A stretch of DNA of 23,288 nt from Paulinella micropora (GCA_009731375.1 BJOX01000100.1:459464-482751); one strand, 5' to 3'; positions 9,375-20,927 are shown, counted from the stretch's first letter. Made by a program: numbers and translations. The notes: generated by a model not told the origin, from the letters alone.

Positions 9375-9376
9375 TA
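8926..9376. repeat. (TAG)n trinucleotide province
   Basis: About 450 nt of TAG units contain TAGGGTAG, TATAGTAG and GCAGTAAGTAG interruptions. It is the complement-strand form of the CTA province at 7333-7850. Confidence 0.95.
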
Positions 9377-9399
9377 CTAGGAATTCAGAGAACGCTTCC

Positions 9400-9500
9400 C
9401 CGTACGTAAAATAAACTGCTCCACTGTACCTAAACATACATACGTACATACATACATACATACAGACGCATCAAGATGTCATATTTTTTCCTGCAGACAT
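9400..9500 (+). repeat. TACA-rich module, copy 1, left part
   Basis: The module includes CCCGTACGTAAAATAAACTG, CCACTGTACC, a (TACA)n run and TCATATTTTTTCCTGCAGAC. All these blocks recur in order in copy 2 (9750-10045). It is split by the MITE at 9501-9714. Confidence 0.85.
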
Positions 9501-9714
9501 GAGAAGTTCCCTGTACTTAACCACAATGAGCAATGACTTCAAACACTTCGATCCCAGCCGATATTGCCATCCACAACCTGTGCTATGGCTCATTAGAAAG
9601 CTCTTGACGAGAGCTTTCAAATGAGCCACTACACAAGCCACACAAATCAGAATCGGCCGAGAACGAATCGTTTGAAAGTCATTGCTCGTTGTACTTAAAG
9701 ACAAGGAACTTCTC
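9501..9714. mobile_element. Palindromic MITE (214 nt)
   Basis: The element begins GAGAAGTTCC and ends GGAACTTCTC. The two halves are imperfect reverse complements along their whole length, for example GAGCAATGACTT on the left against AAGTCATTGCTC on the right. The centre is a 7-bp hairpin, AAGCTCT (9598-9604) with AGAGCTT (9610-9616). AT lies on both outer sides. It sits in one copy of a duplicated module whose other copy lacks it, which supports insertion. There is no coding capacity. The superfamily is undetermined. Confidence 0.85.
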
Positions 9715-9927
9715 ATATTACATACATAGATATAGACGTAATAAGAGGCCTGCCCGTACGTGAAGTAAACTGCCCCACTGTACCTGTACATACATACGTA
9801 CGTACATACATACATACATACATACATACAGACATACATATTAAGCAACAAACACACGGACAAGTACATAAACACATGCATACATACATACATATATACA
9901 TACATACATACATACATATGCATGCAC

Positions 9928-9959
<32 letters not shown>

Positions 9960-10045
9960 TACATACGTACGTACATACATACATACAGACGTATCATGGT
10001 GTCATATTCCTTCCTGCAGACATACATACATACATATATACGTAA
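9715..10045 (+). repeat. Module 1 right end and module copy 2 (empty site)
   Basis: After the MITE, TTACATACATAGATATAGACGTAATAAGA completes module 1 (to about 9747). Module 2 then repeats CCCGTACGTGAAGTAAACTG, CCACTGTACC, a longer TACA tract and TCATATTCCTTCCTGCAGAC. It continues at 10021 straight into ATACATACATACATATATACGTAATAAGA, with no element between. No gene is seen; Y, I, H and T repeat frames are SSR translations. Confidence 0.85.
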
Positions 10046-10094
10046 TAAGATGGCAGATGTATGTTAATGCAGATGTGTGTGGCTACATACAGAC

Positions 10095-10096
<2 letters not shown>

Positions 10097-10154
<58 letters not shown>

Positions 10155-10172
10155 TTAGATAGATAGATAGAT

Positions 10173-10252
<80 letters not shown>

Positions 10253-10283
10253 CGGCTAGACCACACGCCCGCAGGTCCGAAGA

Positions 10284-10375
<92 letters not shown>

Positions 10376-10415
10376 ATAGGTAGATAGAAAACGAGGCCGC
10401 CTACAGGTCCGAAGA

Positions 10416-10463
<48 letters not shown>

Positions 10464-10546
10464 GAGGTAGGTAGGTAGGTAGGTAGGTAGGTAGGTAGGT
10501 AGATAGATAGATAGATAGGTAGGTAGATAGATAGATAGATAGATAC

Positions 10547-10588
<42 letters not shown>

Positions 10589-10590
10589 TA
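10097..10590. repeat. (GATA)n province with a recurring GCAGGTCCGAAGAAT motif
   Basis: Long GATA arrays are interrupted at about 10250-10285 and 10388-10418 by ordinary sequence sharing CAGGTCCGAAGAATAGAT. A (TAGG)n run lies at about 10463-10500. The reverse strand reads as Y, L, S and I repeats and is not a gene. Confidence 0.93.
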
Positions 10591-10659
10591 CAGACATACA
10601 AAGATATGATGCTTATTTACAGAGATATGTGCGTGGCACAGTTCATCGACGAACATGAG

Positions 10660-10660
<1 letters not shown>

Positions 10661-10728
<68 letters not shown>

Positions 10729-10738
10729 CATCCATCCA
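10661..10738. repeat. (TATC)n array, inverted relative to the preceding GATA
   Basis: About 16 TATC units and three CATC units follow 70 nt of ordinary sequence (10591-10660). With the upstream GATA they form an inverted SSR pair. Confidence 0.95.
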
Positions 10739-10758
10739 TTTTCATCTTGACAGAGAAG

Positions 10759-11261
10759 GTTGTTGTTCTAAGCATTCCGGCCACTCTACTTTCCGGCCGC
10801 CTAGCCGCAAATTTGACGTGTTTTGCGGGGCGAGCCGGGCCAAACACGTCAAATTCGGCGCGCCGCATATGTAGCTTTATCGGTAACCTGACCACATTTT
10901 GTGCAGGTGACCGGATAAAAGGTTTTTCTAAGTATTCCGGCCAACCTACTTTCCAGCCACTTTGACTGTATACCCTCGTTTTTTCACCGCAAACTAGAGC
11001 CACTATGATTTTGTGAAAAATGAAAAACCAGAAAGGCTCTAGTTTGCGGTGAAAAAACGAGGCTTTACAGTCAAAGTGGCTGGAAAGTAGGGTGGCCGGG
11101 ATACTTAGAACAACCTTTTACCTGGTCACCTCCACAAAATGTGGTCCGGTTACCGATAAAGCTGCATATGCGGCGCGCCGAATTTGACGTGTTTTGCGGC
11201 TCGCCGGCCCGGCCCGGCTCGCCCGCAAAACACGTCAAATTTGTGGCTAGCCGCATATGAT
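10759..11261. mobile_element. Foldback element with nested palindromes
   Basis: Long inverted arms lie at 10801-11001 and 11035-11250 around a 33-nt spacer. The inner ends are CGCAAACTAGAGCC and GGCTCTAGTTTGCG. Each arm also holds its own palindrome, best at 11181-11242, where AATTTGACGTGTTTTGCG faces CGCAAAACACGTCAAATT across a GC-rich loop. A segment near TCTAAGCATTCCGGCC (from about 10767) repeats at about 10928 and on the minus strand at about 11094-11111. No transposase frame exists. The structure fits a foldback or MITE-type DNA element; the family is not assigned. Confidence 0.85.
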
Positions 11262-11346
11262 ATACTAGATGATGTGTGACGTGTACCATGCCCACTGAAT
11301 GGTGCGGAACAGCGGGACCTGAGACCCCACACACATATACAACAAA

Positions 11347-11600
11347 CATGTACATATGTATTTATGTATTTTATGTATTTATGTATTTATGTATTTATGT
11401 ATTTGTGTATTTATGTATTTATGTATTTATGTATTTATGTATTTATGTATTTATTCATGTGTTCATGTATTTATGTACTTACGTACTTACGTATTTACGT
11501 ATTTACATACGTATCTACGTCTTTATGTATTTTTATTTATGTGTTGATGTGTTGATATAATTGTGTATGCATGTATGTATGTATGCATGTGTGTACGTTA
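11347..11600. repeat. (ATGTATTT)n octanucleotide array and relatives
   Basis: Repeats of TATTTATG are followed by ACGTACTT variants and TATG/TGTG units. All three forward frames are open and read as M, Y, L, C, I, V and F repeats, so this is not coding. Confidence 0.93.
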
Positions 11601-11605
11601 CCTCT

Positions 11606-11648
11606 CGGGCCAGTTCCGACTTGAAACGTAGATTCACCTGCAGAGAAG

Positions 11649-11686
<38 letters not shown>

Positions 11687-11853
11687 GGCCAGTTCCGACT
11701 TGAAACGTAGATTCACCTGCAGAGAGATATTATATATATATATATATATACATATATGTATGTATATATATATATATTATATATATATATATGTATGTAT
11801 ATATCGGACCAGTTCCGACTTGAAACGTAGATTCACCTGCAGAGAAATATTAT

Positions 11854-11892
<39 letters not shown>

Positions 11893-11918
11893 CATACATA
11901 TATATATATATATATATA

Positions 11919-11953
<35 letters not shown>

Positions 11954-11999
11954 GGCCAGTTCCGACTTGAAACGTAGATTCACCTGCAGAGAAATATTA

Positions 12000-12062
<63 letters not shown>

Positions 12063-12105
12063 GGCCAGTTCCGACTTGAAACGTAGATTCACCTGCAGAG
12101 AGATT

Positions 12106-12159
<54 letters not shown>

Positions 12160-12195
12160 GGCCAGTTCCGACTTGAAACGTAGATTCACCTGCGG

Positions 12196-12196
<1 letters not shown>
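11606..12196 (+). repeat. Six copies of a 45-nt unit embedded in (TA)n
   Basis: The unit CGGGCCAGTTCCGACTTG-AAACGTAGATTCACCTGC-AGAGA begins at 11606, 11685, 11805, 11952, 12061 and 12158. Distances are 79, 120, 147, 109 and 97 nt. The copies are nearly identical (CGGACC in copy 3, TGCGGA at the end of copy 6). All spacers are TA-rich, one with (CA)n. The pattern suggests repeated insertion into, or duplication with, TA microsatellite. It is not a CRISPR, because the spacers are low complexity and vary in length. Confidence 0.92.
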
Positions 12197-12232
<36 letters not shown>

Positions 12233-12261
12233 AATATATGTATATACACACACACACACAC

Positions 12262-12292
<31 letters not shown>

Positions 12293-12315
12293 CATAGAGA
12301 GAGAGAGAGAGATGA
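12197..12315. repeat. Compound (TA)n, (TGTA)n, (CA)n, (GA)n
   Basis: Dinucleotide runs change type several times and end in a GA run before the TAG province. Confidence 0.94.
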
Positions 12316-12317
12316 GA

Positions 12318-12319
12318 AT

Positions 12320-12351
<32 letters not shown>

Positions 12352-12352
12352 C

Positions 12353-12390
<38 letters not shown>

Positions 12391-12455
12391 TCAGTAGTAG
12401 TAATAGTAGTGGGGTGGTGGTGGTGGTGGTGGTGGTGGTAGTGGTTGTACATGTA

Positions 12456-12536
<81 letters not shown>

Positions 12537-12566
12537 TGGTAGTAGTAGTGGTAGTGGTAGTATGGC

Positions 12567-12634
<68 letters not shown>

Positions 12635-12721
12635 CAGTAGTAGTAGCAGCAGTAGTAGTGGTGGTGGTGGTGGTGTTGGTAGTGGTGGTGGTTGTAGAAG
12701 TAGAGTAGTAGTAGCAGTAGC

Positions 12722-12807
<86 letters not shown>

Positions 12808-12831
12808 CAGTAGTAGTAGTAGTAGTGGTAC
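12318..12831. repeat. (TAG)n province with GGT and GCAG variants
   Basis: About 500 nt of GTA/TAG units contain two GTGGTGG blocks (about 12410-12445 and 12657-12693). No gene is seen. Confidence 0.95.
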
Positions 12832-13330
12832 GAAGAGGAGGAGGACAAGGAGGAAGAGAAGAAGGAGGATAAGGTGGAGGATAAGAAGGGTTAAGAAGAG
12901 GGAGGATAAGGAGGAAGAGGATGGGAAGGAGGGAGAGGAGAAGGAGGAGGATAAGGAGGAGGATAAGGAGGAGGATAGGGAGGAGGATAGGGAGGAGGAG
13001 GATAAGGAGGAGGATGGGAAGGAGGAAGAGGATAAGGAGGAGGACAAGGAGGAGGAGAAGGAGGAGAAGGAGGAGGAGGATAGGGAGGAGGAGGAGAGGG
13101 AGGAGGAGGATAGGGAGGAGGAGGAGAGGGAGGAGGAGGAGAGGGAGGAGGAGGAGAGGGAGGAGGAAAAGAGGGAATAGGGGGAGAGGGAGAAGGGGGA
13201 GAGGGAGGAGAGGAGAAGGAGCAGGAGGAGAAGAAGGAAGAGGAGAAGAAGGAGGATAGGGAGGAGGAGCATAGGGAGGAGGAGGATAAGAAGGAGGATA
13301 GGAAGGAGAAGAAATTCGAAAAAGAGAGAG
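12832..13330. repeat. Polypurine (GGA)n tract (about 500 nt)
   Basis: GGAGGA and GGAGGATAAG units make an almost pure A/G strand broken mainly by single T. GGGAGGAGGAGGA blocks lie at about 13080-13175. Long purine mirror tracts of this kind can form triplex or G-quadruplex DNA (established for such sequences; not shown here). The R, G, E and K forward frame and the S, P and L reverse frames are repeat translations. Confidence 0.94.
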
Positions 13331-13339
13331 GCCTCTCTT

Positions 13340-14767
<1,428 letters not shown>

Positions 14768-14773
<6 letters not shown>

Positions 14774-14868
14774 GTTGAAACATAAAAATGTTCAAAATTA
14801 TGTAACCATGTCCTGCACAGGTGATGGGAGATAGATAGCTAGATCACAAGATACACAGACACAGACTG
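14768..14868 (+). repeat. Higher-order module, copy 1 left part
   Basis: GCCAGCAGTTGAAACATAAA, ATGTTCAAAATTATGTAACC and GGTGATGGGAGATAGATAG occur in the same order as in later copies at 15117, 15559-15675 and 15853-15970. The module ends at the MITE at 14870. Confidence 0.85.
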
Positions 14869-14869
14869 A

Positions 14870-15086
14870 GGTCCGTCCTACACCATCCAGATTTCCCGGT
14901 TCTGGGTGTGAAAGTGGCACCACGGGCCAGGCTTTTTCAGGAAGCAAAGCCAGGAAGTGGCACCACAGGCCAGGCTTTTCAGACAGCAAACCCAGAAAGT
15001 GGCACCACAGGCCAGGCTTTTCAGGAAGCAAAACCCAGAAAGTGGCACACCAGAAACCCTGAATTCTGAGTGGTGTAGAACGGACC
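14870..15086. mobile_element. TIR-bearing MITE with a minisatellite core (217 nt)
   Basis: The termini GGTCCGTCCTACACCA and TGGTGTAGAACGGACC are inverted repeats with one mismatch in 16, and weaker pairing continues inward to nearly 40 nt. TGA flanks both sides (14867-14869 and 15087-15089) and occurs once at the matching position in the related empty modules (CAGACTGAACAGATAG near 15891). This supports a 3-bp target duplication. Such a TSD fits PIF/Harbinger-like or CACTA-like elements, but the target is not the usual TWA and the assignment stays open. Confidence 0.82.
14913..15055 (+). repeat. Minisatellite of about 42 nt, 3.5 copies
   Basis: The unit AAGTGGCACCACAGGCCAGG plus CTTTTCAGGAAGCAAAACCCAG starts at about 14913, 14956, 14998 and 15039, the last being partial. 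Small indels separate the copies. The array lies wholly inside the MITE. Confidence 0.9.
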
Positions 15087-15089
15087 TGA

Positions 15090-15169
15090 TCAGATAGATA
15101 GAGTAGAAAAGAGAAAAGCCAGCAGTTGGAACATAAGGATGTTCAAAATGATATAGCCATGACCTACAA
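15090..15169 (+). repeat. Higher-order module: MITE right flank and second AGCCAGCAGTTGG block
   Basis: CAGATAGATAGAGTAGAAAA is followed by GCCAGCAGTTGGAACATAAG and GATGTTCAAAATGATATAGCC, as in the other module copies. Confidence 0.85.
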
Positions 15170-15552
15170 TTACATTACATTACATGACATGACATGATAT
15201 TCCATGGTATGACATTAAATGACATTGCCTTGCATTACATTGCATTACATTACATTACATTACATTACATTACATTACACTGCATGACATTGCATTACAT
15301 TACAGTACATTATATTACATTACATTGTATTATATTAAATTACATTACATTACATTACATTATATTACATTACACTGCATTACATTGCATTACATTACAT
15401 TGTTACATTACATTACATTACATTACATAACATTACATTACGTTACATTACACTGCACTACATTACATTGTTACATTACATTACATTACATTACATTACA
15501 TTACACTGCATTACACTGCATTACACTGCATTAAATTAAATTGTTACATCAC
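15170..15552. repeat. (ACATT)n pentanucleotide array
   Basis: ACATT units carry ACATG, GCATT, ACACTGC and TTGTTACATT variants. Translations are I, T, L, H, Y and C repeats and are not genes. Confidence 0.94.
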
Positions 15553-15554
15553 AT

Positions 15555-15680
15555 TACAGGCGATGGGAGATAGATAGGTAGATCGAAAGATACACTGAAC
15601 AGATAGGTAGAATAGAAAAACGAACGGCCAGCAGTTGGAATATGAAGATGTTCAAAATTATATAACCGAGACCTAAAATT
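15555..15680 (+). repeat. Higher-order module, copy 2
   Basis: AGGCGATGGGAGATAGATAG, GTAGATCGAAAGATACAC, AACAGATAGGTAGAATAG, CGGCCAGCAGTTGGAATATG and GATGTTCAAAATTATATAACC occur in order. This is an unoccupied version of the MITE site. Confidence 0.88.
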
Positions 15681-15848
15681 ACATTTCATGACATCACATG
15701 ACATTACATGACATTACATGACATTACATGACATTACATGACATTACATGACATTACATGACATTACATGACATTACATGACATTACATGACATTACATG
15801 ACATTACATGACGTTACATGACATTACATGACATTACATTACATCACA
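15681..15848. repeat. (ACATTACATG)n decamer array
   Basis: About 13 nearly perfect ten-base units with one ACGTT variant. It is a regularised version of the preceding ACATT array in the equivalent module position. Confidence 0.94.
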
Positions 15849-15849
15849 T

Positions 15850-16058
15850 TACAGGCTATGGGAGATAGATAGGTAGATCGAAAGATACACAGACTGAACA
15901 GATAGGTAGAATAGACAAGCGAACGGCCAGCAGTTGGAATATGAAGATGTTAAAAATGATATATCAATGCCAATAGAAGTAAATAGATCAAAAGATACTT
16001 GGAACGAATAACAGAAAAAGCAAAAACCCAGCAGCTGGAAGATAGGTAGGCAGGTAGG
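15850..16058 (+). repeat. Higher-order module, copy 3 and diverged end
   Basis: This copy has the same block order as copy 2 with CACAGACTGAACAGATAG intact, which gives the best empty MITE site. A diverged relative, AAACCCAGCAGCTGGAAGAT, follows near 16022, before GGTA and GATA repeats. Confidence 0.85.
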
Positions 16059-16074
16059 GAGGTAGGTAGGTAGG

Positions 16075-16156
<82 letters not shown>
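16059..16156. repeat. (GGTA)n then (GATA)n
   Basis: A short GGTA run passes into about 20 GATA units. Confidence 0.95.
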
Positions 16157-16373
16157 TGTTTAATCTATGGGCGTGGCTTAGCTTGAAAAGCCATGGCCTC
16201 CTATACTACCCCCGGACAAGAACTTTCAGCACCGGCCAAGCTGCACACCAACCACTGTCTCGCTGTGGTTGGTGTCTGTGCCCAGTTCAAGCCGAAAGGT
16301 AGCCGAGCCCTTTTGAACTATACGGGACAACACTAGAACACTCCCCAGGAGCGCGTGCCCTAAGGAGATGATG
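16157..16373. other. Unclassified non-repetitive stretch with a hairpin
   Basis: About 215 nt of ordinary GC-balanced sequence has no second copy in the window. It contains a perfect 10-bp hairpin, CACCAACCAC (16246-16255) with GTGGTTGGTG (16265-16274), and a 9-nt loop. No gene is recognised. It is cut by the gap at 16374. Confidence 0.6.
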
Positions 16374-16668
16374 NNNNNNNNNNNNNNNNNNNNNNNNNNN
16401 NNNNNNNNNNNNNNNNNNNNNNNNNNNNNNNNNNNNNNNNNNNNNNNNNNNNNNNNNNNNNNNNNNNNNNNNNNNNNNNNNNNNNNNNNNNNNNNNNNNN
16501 NNNNNNNNNNNNNNNNNNNNNNNNNNNNNNNNNNNNNNNNNNNNNNNNNNNNNNNNNNNNNNNNNNNNNNNNNNNNNNNNNNNNNNNNNNNNNNNNNNNN
16601 NNNNNNNNNNNNNNNNNNNNNNNNNNNNNNNNNNNNNNNNNNNNNNNNNNNNNNNNNNNNNNNNNNNN
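16374..16668. other. Assembly gap (295 N)
   Basis: The gap separates ordinary sequence from a GATG array. Confidence 0.95.
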
Positions 16669-17669
<1,001 letters not shown>

Positions 17670-17716
17670 GCCCAACAGAGAATAGGTAGGTAACCGGTAG
17701 AAGAAAAGATACATAG

Positions 17717-17718
17717 AG

Positions 17719-17800
<82 letters not shown>
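17717..17800. repeat. (GA)n microsatellite
   Basis: GA dinucleotides with GAGGGAGGGA in the middle. Confidence 0.95.
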
Positions 17801-17804
<4 letters not shown>

Positions 17805-17807
17805 CAG

Positions 17808-17844
17808 TATTATTACTATTATTACTATTATTATTATTATTATT
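17808..17844. repeat. (ATT)n next to a truncated SINE
   Basis: ATT units with ACT variants end exactly where SINE position 23 begins. Confidence 0.93.
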
Positions 17845-18090
17845 TCAAGTTCTACCATCTGGGCCCTGTCGCCAGTTCGATTCCCGTCGGTGCCACCAGT
17901 ATTTTAATTGAACATACCGGTCTATTTCTGTACCAGTATTTTCATTGAACATACCGGCCCGTCTGGAAGTGTTGGAACTGCCCTTGCGGGGGTGTCATTA
18001 GAGCTTATCGTCAATGCTTCGTACTCCCCTCACGGGTGAGACGATGGAGGCGCATGTACAGATTTGCATCAGCCATTGACAGAGAAGCAC
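17845..18090 (+). mobile_element. tRNA-derived SINE, 5'-truncated, with 37-nt duplication
   Basis: This matches the full SINE from TCAAGTTCTACCATCTGGGC onward but lacks the first 22 nt, including the A box. It keeps the B-box-like GTTCGATTCC. The ACCAGTATTTT-to-GGTCT block is present twice at an offset of 37 nt (17895 and 17932). It ends GAGAAGCAC with an ATT tail. Confidence 0.92.
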
Positions 18091-18511
<421 letters not shown>

Positions 18512-18779
18512 GGACACCGTGATAGCCCAGTGGTCAAGTTCTACCATCTGGGCCCTGTCGCCAGTTCGATTCCCGTCGGTGCCACCAGTATTTTCATTGA
18601 ACATACCGGTCTATTTCTGGACCAGTATTTTCATTGAACATACCGGCCCGTCTGGAAGTGTTGGAACTGCCCTTGCGGGGGTGTCATTAGAGCTTATCGT
18701 CAATGCTTCGTACTCCCCTCACGGGTGAGACGATGGAGGCGCATGTGCAGAAATGCATCAGCCATTGACAGAGAAGCAC
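18512..18779 (+). mobile_element. tRNA-derived SINE, complete (268 nt), with duplication
   Basis: This is the best full copy. The head starts GGACACCG, the A-box-like TAGCCCAGTGG is at 18523-18533 and the B-box-like GTTCGATTCC is at 18564-18573. The acceptor-like pairing is GACACCG with CGGTGCC (6 of 7). The 37-nt block occurs twice (18584 and 18621). The body GAAGTGTTGGAACTGCCC is followed by the tail CCATTGACAGAGAAGCAC and (ATT)n. The T-stem pairing is poor, so it is a retroposon and not a working tRNA. Pol III transcription is expected for the class, not shown. Confidence 0.93.
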
Positions 18780-18828
<49 letters not shown>

Positions 18829-18833
18829 TTTTT
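18780..18833. repeat. (ATT)n linker between tandem SINEs
   Basis: A pure ATT tail of the first SINE ends in seven T, followed at once by the next SINE head. Confidence 0.95.
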
Positions 18834-19036
18834 GGACACCGTGATAGCCCAGTGGTCAAGTTCTACCATCTGGGCCCTGTCGCCAGTTCGATTCCCGTCG
18901 GTGCCACCAGTATTTTCATTGAACATACCGGTCCGTCTGGAAGTGTTGGAACTGCCCTTGCGGGGGTGTCATTAGAGCCTATCGTCAATTCTTCGTACTC
19001 CCCTCACGGGTGAGACGATGGAGGCGCATGTGCAGA
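18834..19036 (+). mobile_element. tRNA-derived SINE without duplication, 3' end in a gap
   Basis: This copy has the same A and B boxes but a single ACCAGTATTTT block joined to GGTCCGTCTGG, so it represents the shorter subfamily. Sequence stops at GCATGTGCAGA, about 28 nt before the family 3' end. Confidence 0.92.
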
Positions 19037-19083
19037 NNNNNNNNNNNNNNNNNNNNNNNNNNNNNNNNNNNNNNNNNNNNNNN
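19037..19083. other. Assembly gap (47 N) at a SINE 3' end
   Basis: The missing 28 nt of SINE plus part of the ATT tail would fill this gap well. Confidence 0.95.
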
Positions 19084-19404
<321 letters not shown>

Positions 19405-19405
<1 letters not shown>

Positions 19406-19678
19406 CCGAGATAGATGGATCCAATGAAAGCAAACGTCATCATCATCCCATACCTAAGATAGATGAGATGTCGCAAAGGAATGTAGTCCTTGCAAAGGAA
19501 CGCAGTTTCACATCAAACAATAATTTGTGTACTGTGCATGTGTCCGGGATGGGAATCACGGGTAGACTGTGTTCTGGAAAAAGAAGAGGAGGAAGGACGT
19601 TGAAGAAAAAGGCAATCTAGGAATGGAGAGTGGGAGGATAAGGAAGAAGAGAAAGAAAAGGAAGCCGTTAGTCCAAGT

Positions 19679-19680
<2 letters not shown>
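19405..19680. other. Unclassified non-repetitive stretch
   Basis: About 275 nt of ordinary A/G-rich sequence (TGGATCCAATGAAAGC to AGCCGTTAGTCCAAG). An open frame passes through from the ATT tract to a TAG at 19618 but has no recognisable domain, and its start lies in SSR. I do not call a gene. Confidence 0.55.
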
Positions 19681-19749
<69 letters not shown>

Positions 19750-19979
19750 GCAGATAAATGCATACATAAGTCGAGACAAGAATCAAAGAAAAAGTCATGA
19801 TCATACCTAGATAGATAGATGGATAGATAGATAGATAGATAGATAGAGAGACAGAAGCTGTGGCAGAGCTTCAAGACGTAATAGAAAGATAGAAAGATAG
19901 ATAGATAGATAGATAGATAGGTAGATAGATATATATATAGATGTAGAGACAGAAGCTGTGGCAGCGCTTCAAGTACGTA

Positions 19980-20063
<84 letters not shown>
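19681..20063 (+). repeat. (GATA)n arrays with a 40-nt motif, two forward copies
   Basis: GATA arrays carry GACAGAAGCTGTGGCAGMGC followed by TTCAAGTACGTAAT at 19844-19882 and 19943-19981. The motif contains a small hairpin, GAAGC with GCTTC. Three reverse-strand copies occur downstream. Confidence 0.92.
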
Positions 20064-20064
<1 letters not shown>

Positions 20065-20300
20065 CAGATCTTGTTTCATCCGTGTACGCTTTTGCCTTGT
20101 AACACCGTATGTATGTATGTATGTATGTATGTATGTATGTCCTCACACCCTGCATGGAATTTCTTATATATATGTATGTATATATGTATATATATGTATA
20201 TATATATATACATATACATATATATATACATACATACATATGTATATATATATATGTATATATATATATACATATATATATATGTATATATATATATTGA
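20064..20300. repeat. (TGTA)n and (TA)n compound tract
   Basis: After 45 nt of ordinary sequence come TGTA units, a short ordinary island (CACACCCTGCATGGAATTTC) and about 135 nt of TA-rich repeats with TGTATA and TACATA variants forming imperfect palindromes. Confidence 0.9.
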
Positions 20301-20332
20301 TCTATGCATATTTTTGCATTTATGCGGTTGGA

Positions 20333-20394
20333 TCTATCTATCTATCTATCTTTCCATTACGTACTTGAAGCGCTGCCACAGCTTCTGTCTCTAC

Positions 20395-20469
<75 letters not shown>
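20333..20469 (-). repeat. (TATC)n arrays with a reversed 40-nt motif
   Basis: The motif appears as its complement, ATTACGTACTTGAAGCGCTG followed by CCACAGCTTCTGTCTCTACA, at 20354-20395. It is followed by about 18 TATC units that end at element X. Confidence 0.92.
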
Positions 20470-20471
<2 letters not shown>

Positions 20472-20820
20472 GCGACGGGAAGCACAATCCTGTTCCCTCA
20501 GGGTGCCCTTTCTCGCTTGTTGAGCCCGGAATAAAACCCACAGTGCTCTGTCGGTTTATACTAGACTGTCGAACAGTCTCGAAACTCCATCTGCTTACTG
20601 GGTCCTCTGTAATGGAGGTGGGAGCTCGTTCTGCAAGGGGCGCTTATGGAACGAGCCCTGGCCCCGCCTGGTACTAGGGAGATTTGGTATCGCCTGTATC
20701 AGTCCCTTCCGTGCAAACATCACGGCTTAGCTGGGCATCGGGTTAATACTTTACCCACAGACTTCCTTGGTTGACGAAATCAGAAGCTCCCTTTTTCTGA
20801 CATTAGTCGATATCTCATTC
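20470..20820 (+). mobile_element. Element X, copy 2, intact (about 351 nt)
   Basis: This is an uninterrupted, inverted counterpart of 7935-8339. It contains hairpins GACTGT/ACAGTC (20564-20578) and GCTCGTTC/GAACGAGC (20624-20631 and 20649-20656). GC content is higher than in the surroundings. Both ends abut GATA-type SSR or the 40-nt motif. A weak B-box resemblance on the minus strand is not enough to call a SINE. There is no coding frame of note. Confidence 0.75.
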
Positions 20821-20860
20821 CATTACGTACTTGAAGCGCTGCCACAGCTTCTGTCTCTAC

Positions 20861-20927
<67 letters not shown>

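Noticed and set aside
10716-11355. Frames of 60-119 codons in the foldback element
   Set aside because: They arise on both strands from the inverted arms and match no transposase motif.
11606-12196. CRISPR-like pattern of conserved repeats and spacers
   Set aside because: Spacers are TA dinucleotide tracts of variable length, the genome appears eukaryotic and no cas genes are present.
18512-18585. A functional tRNA gene
   Set aside because: A and B boxes and an acceptor-like stem are present, but T-stem pairing is poor, no clear anticodon arm could be set, and the same sequence recurs as the head of a multi-copy element with an ATT tail.
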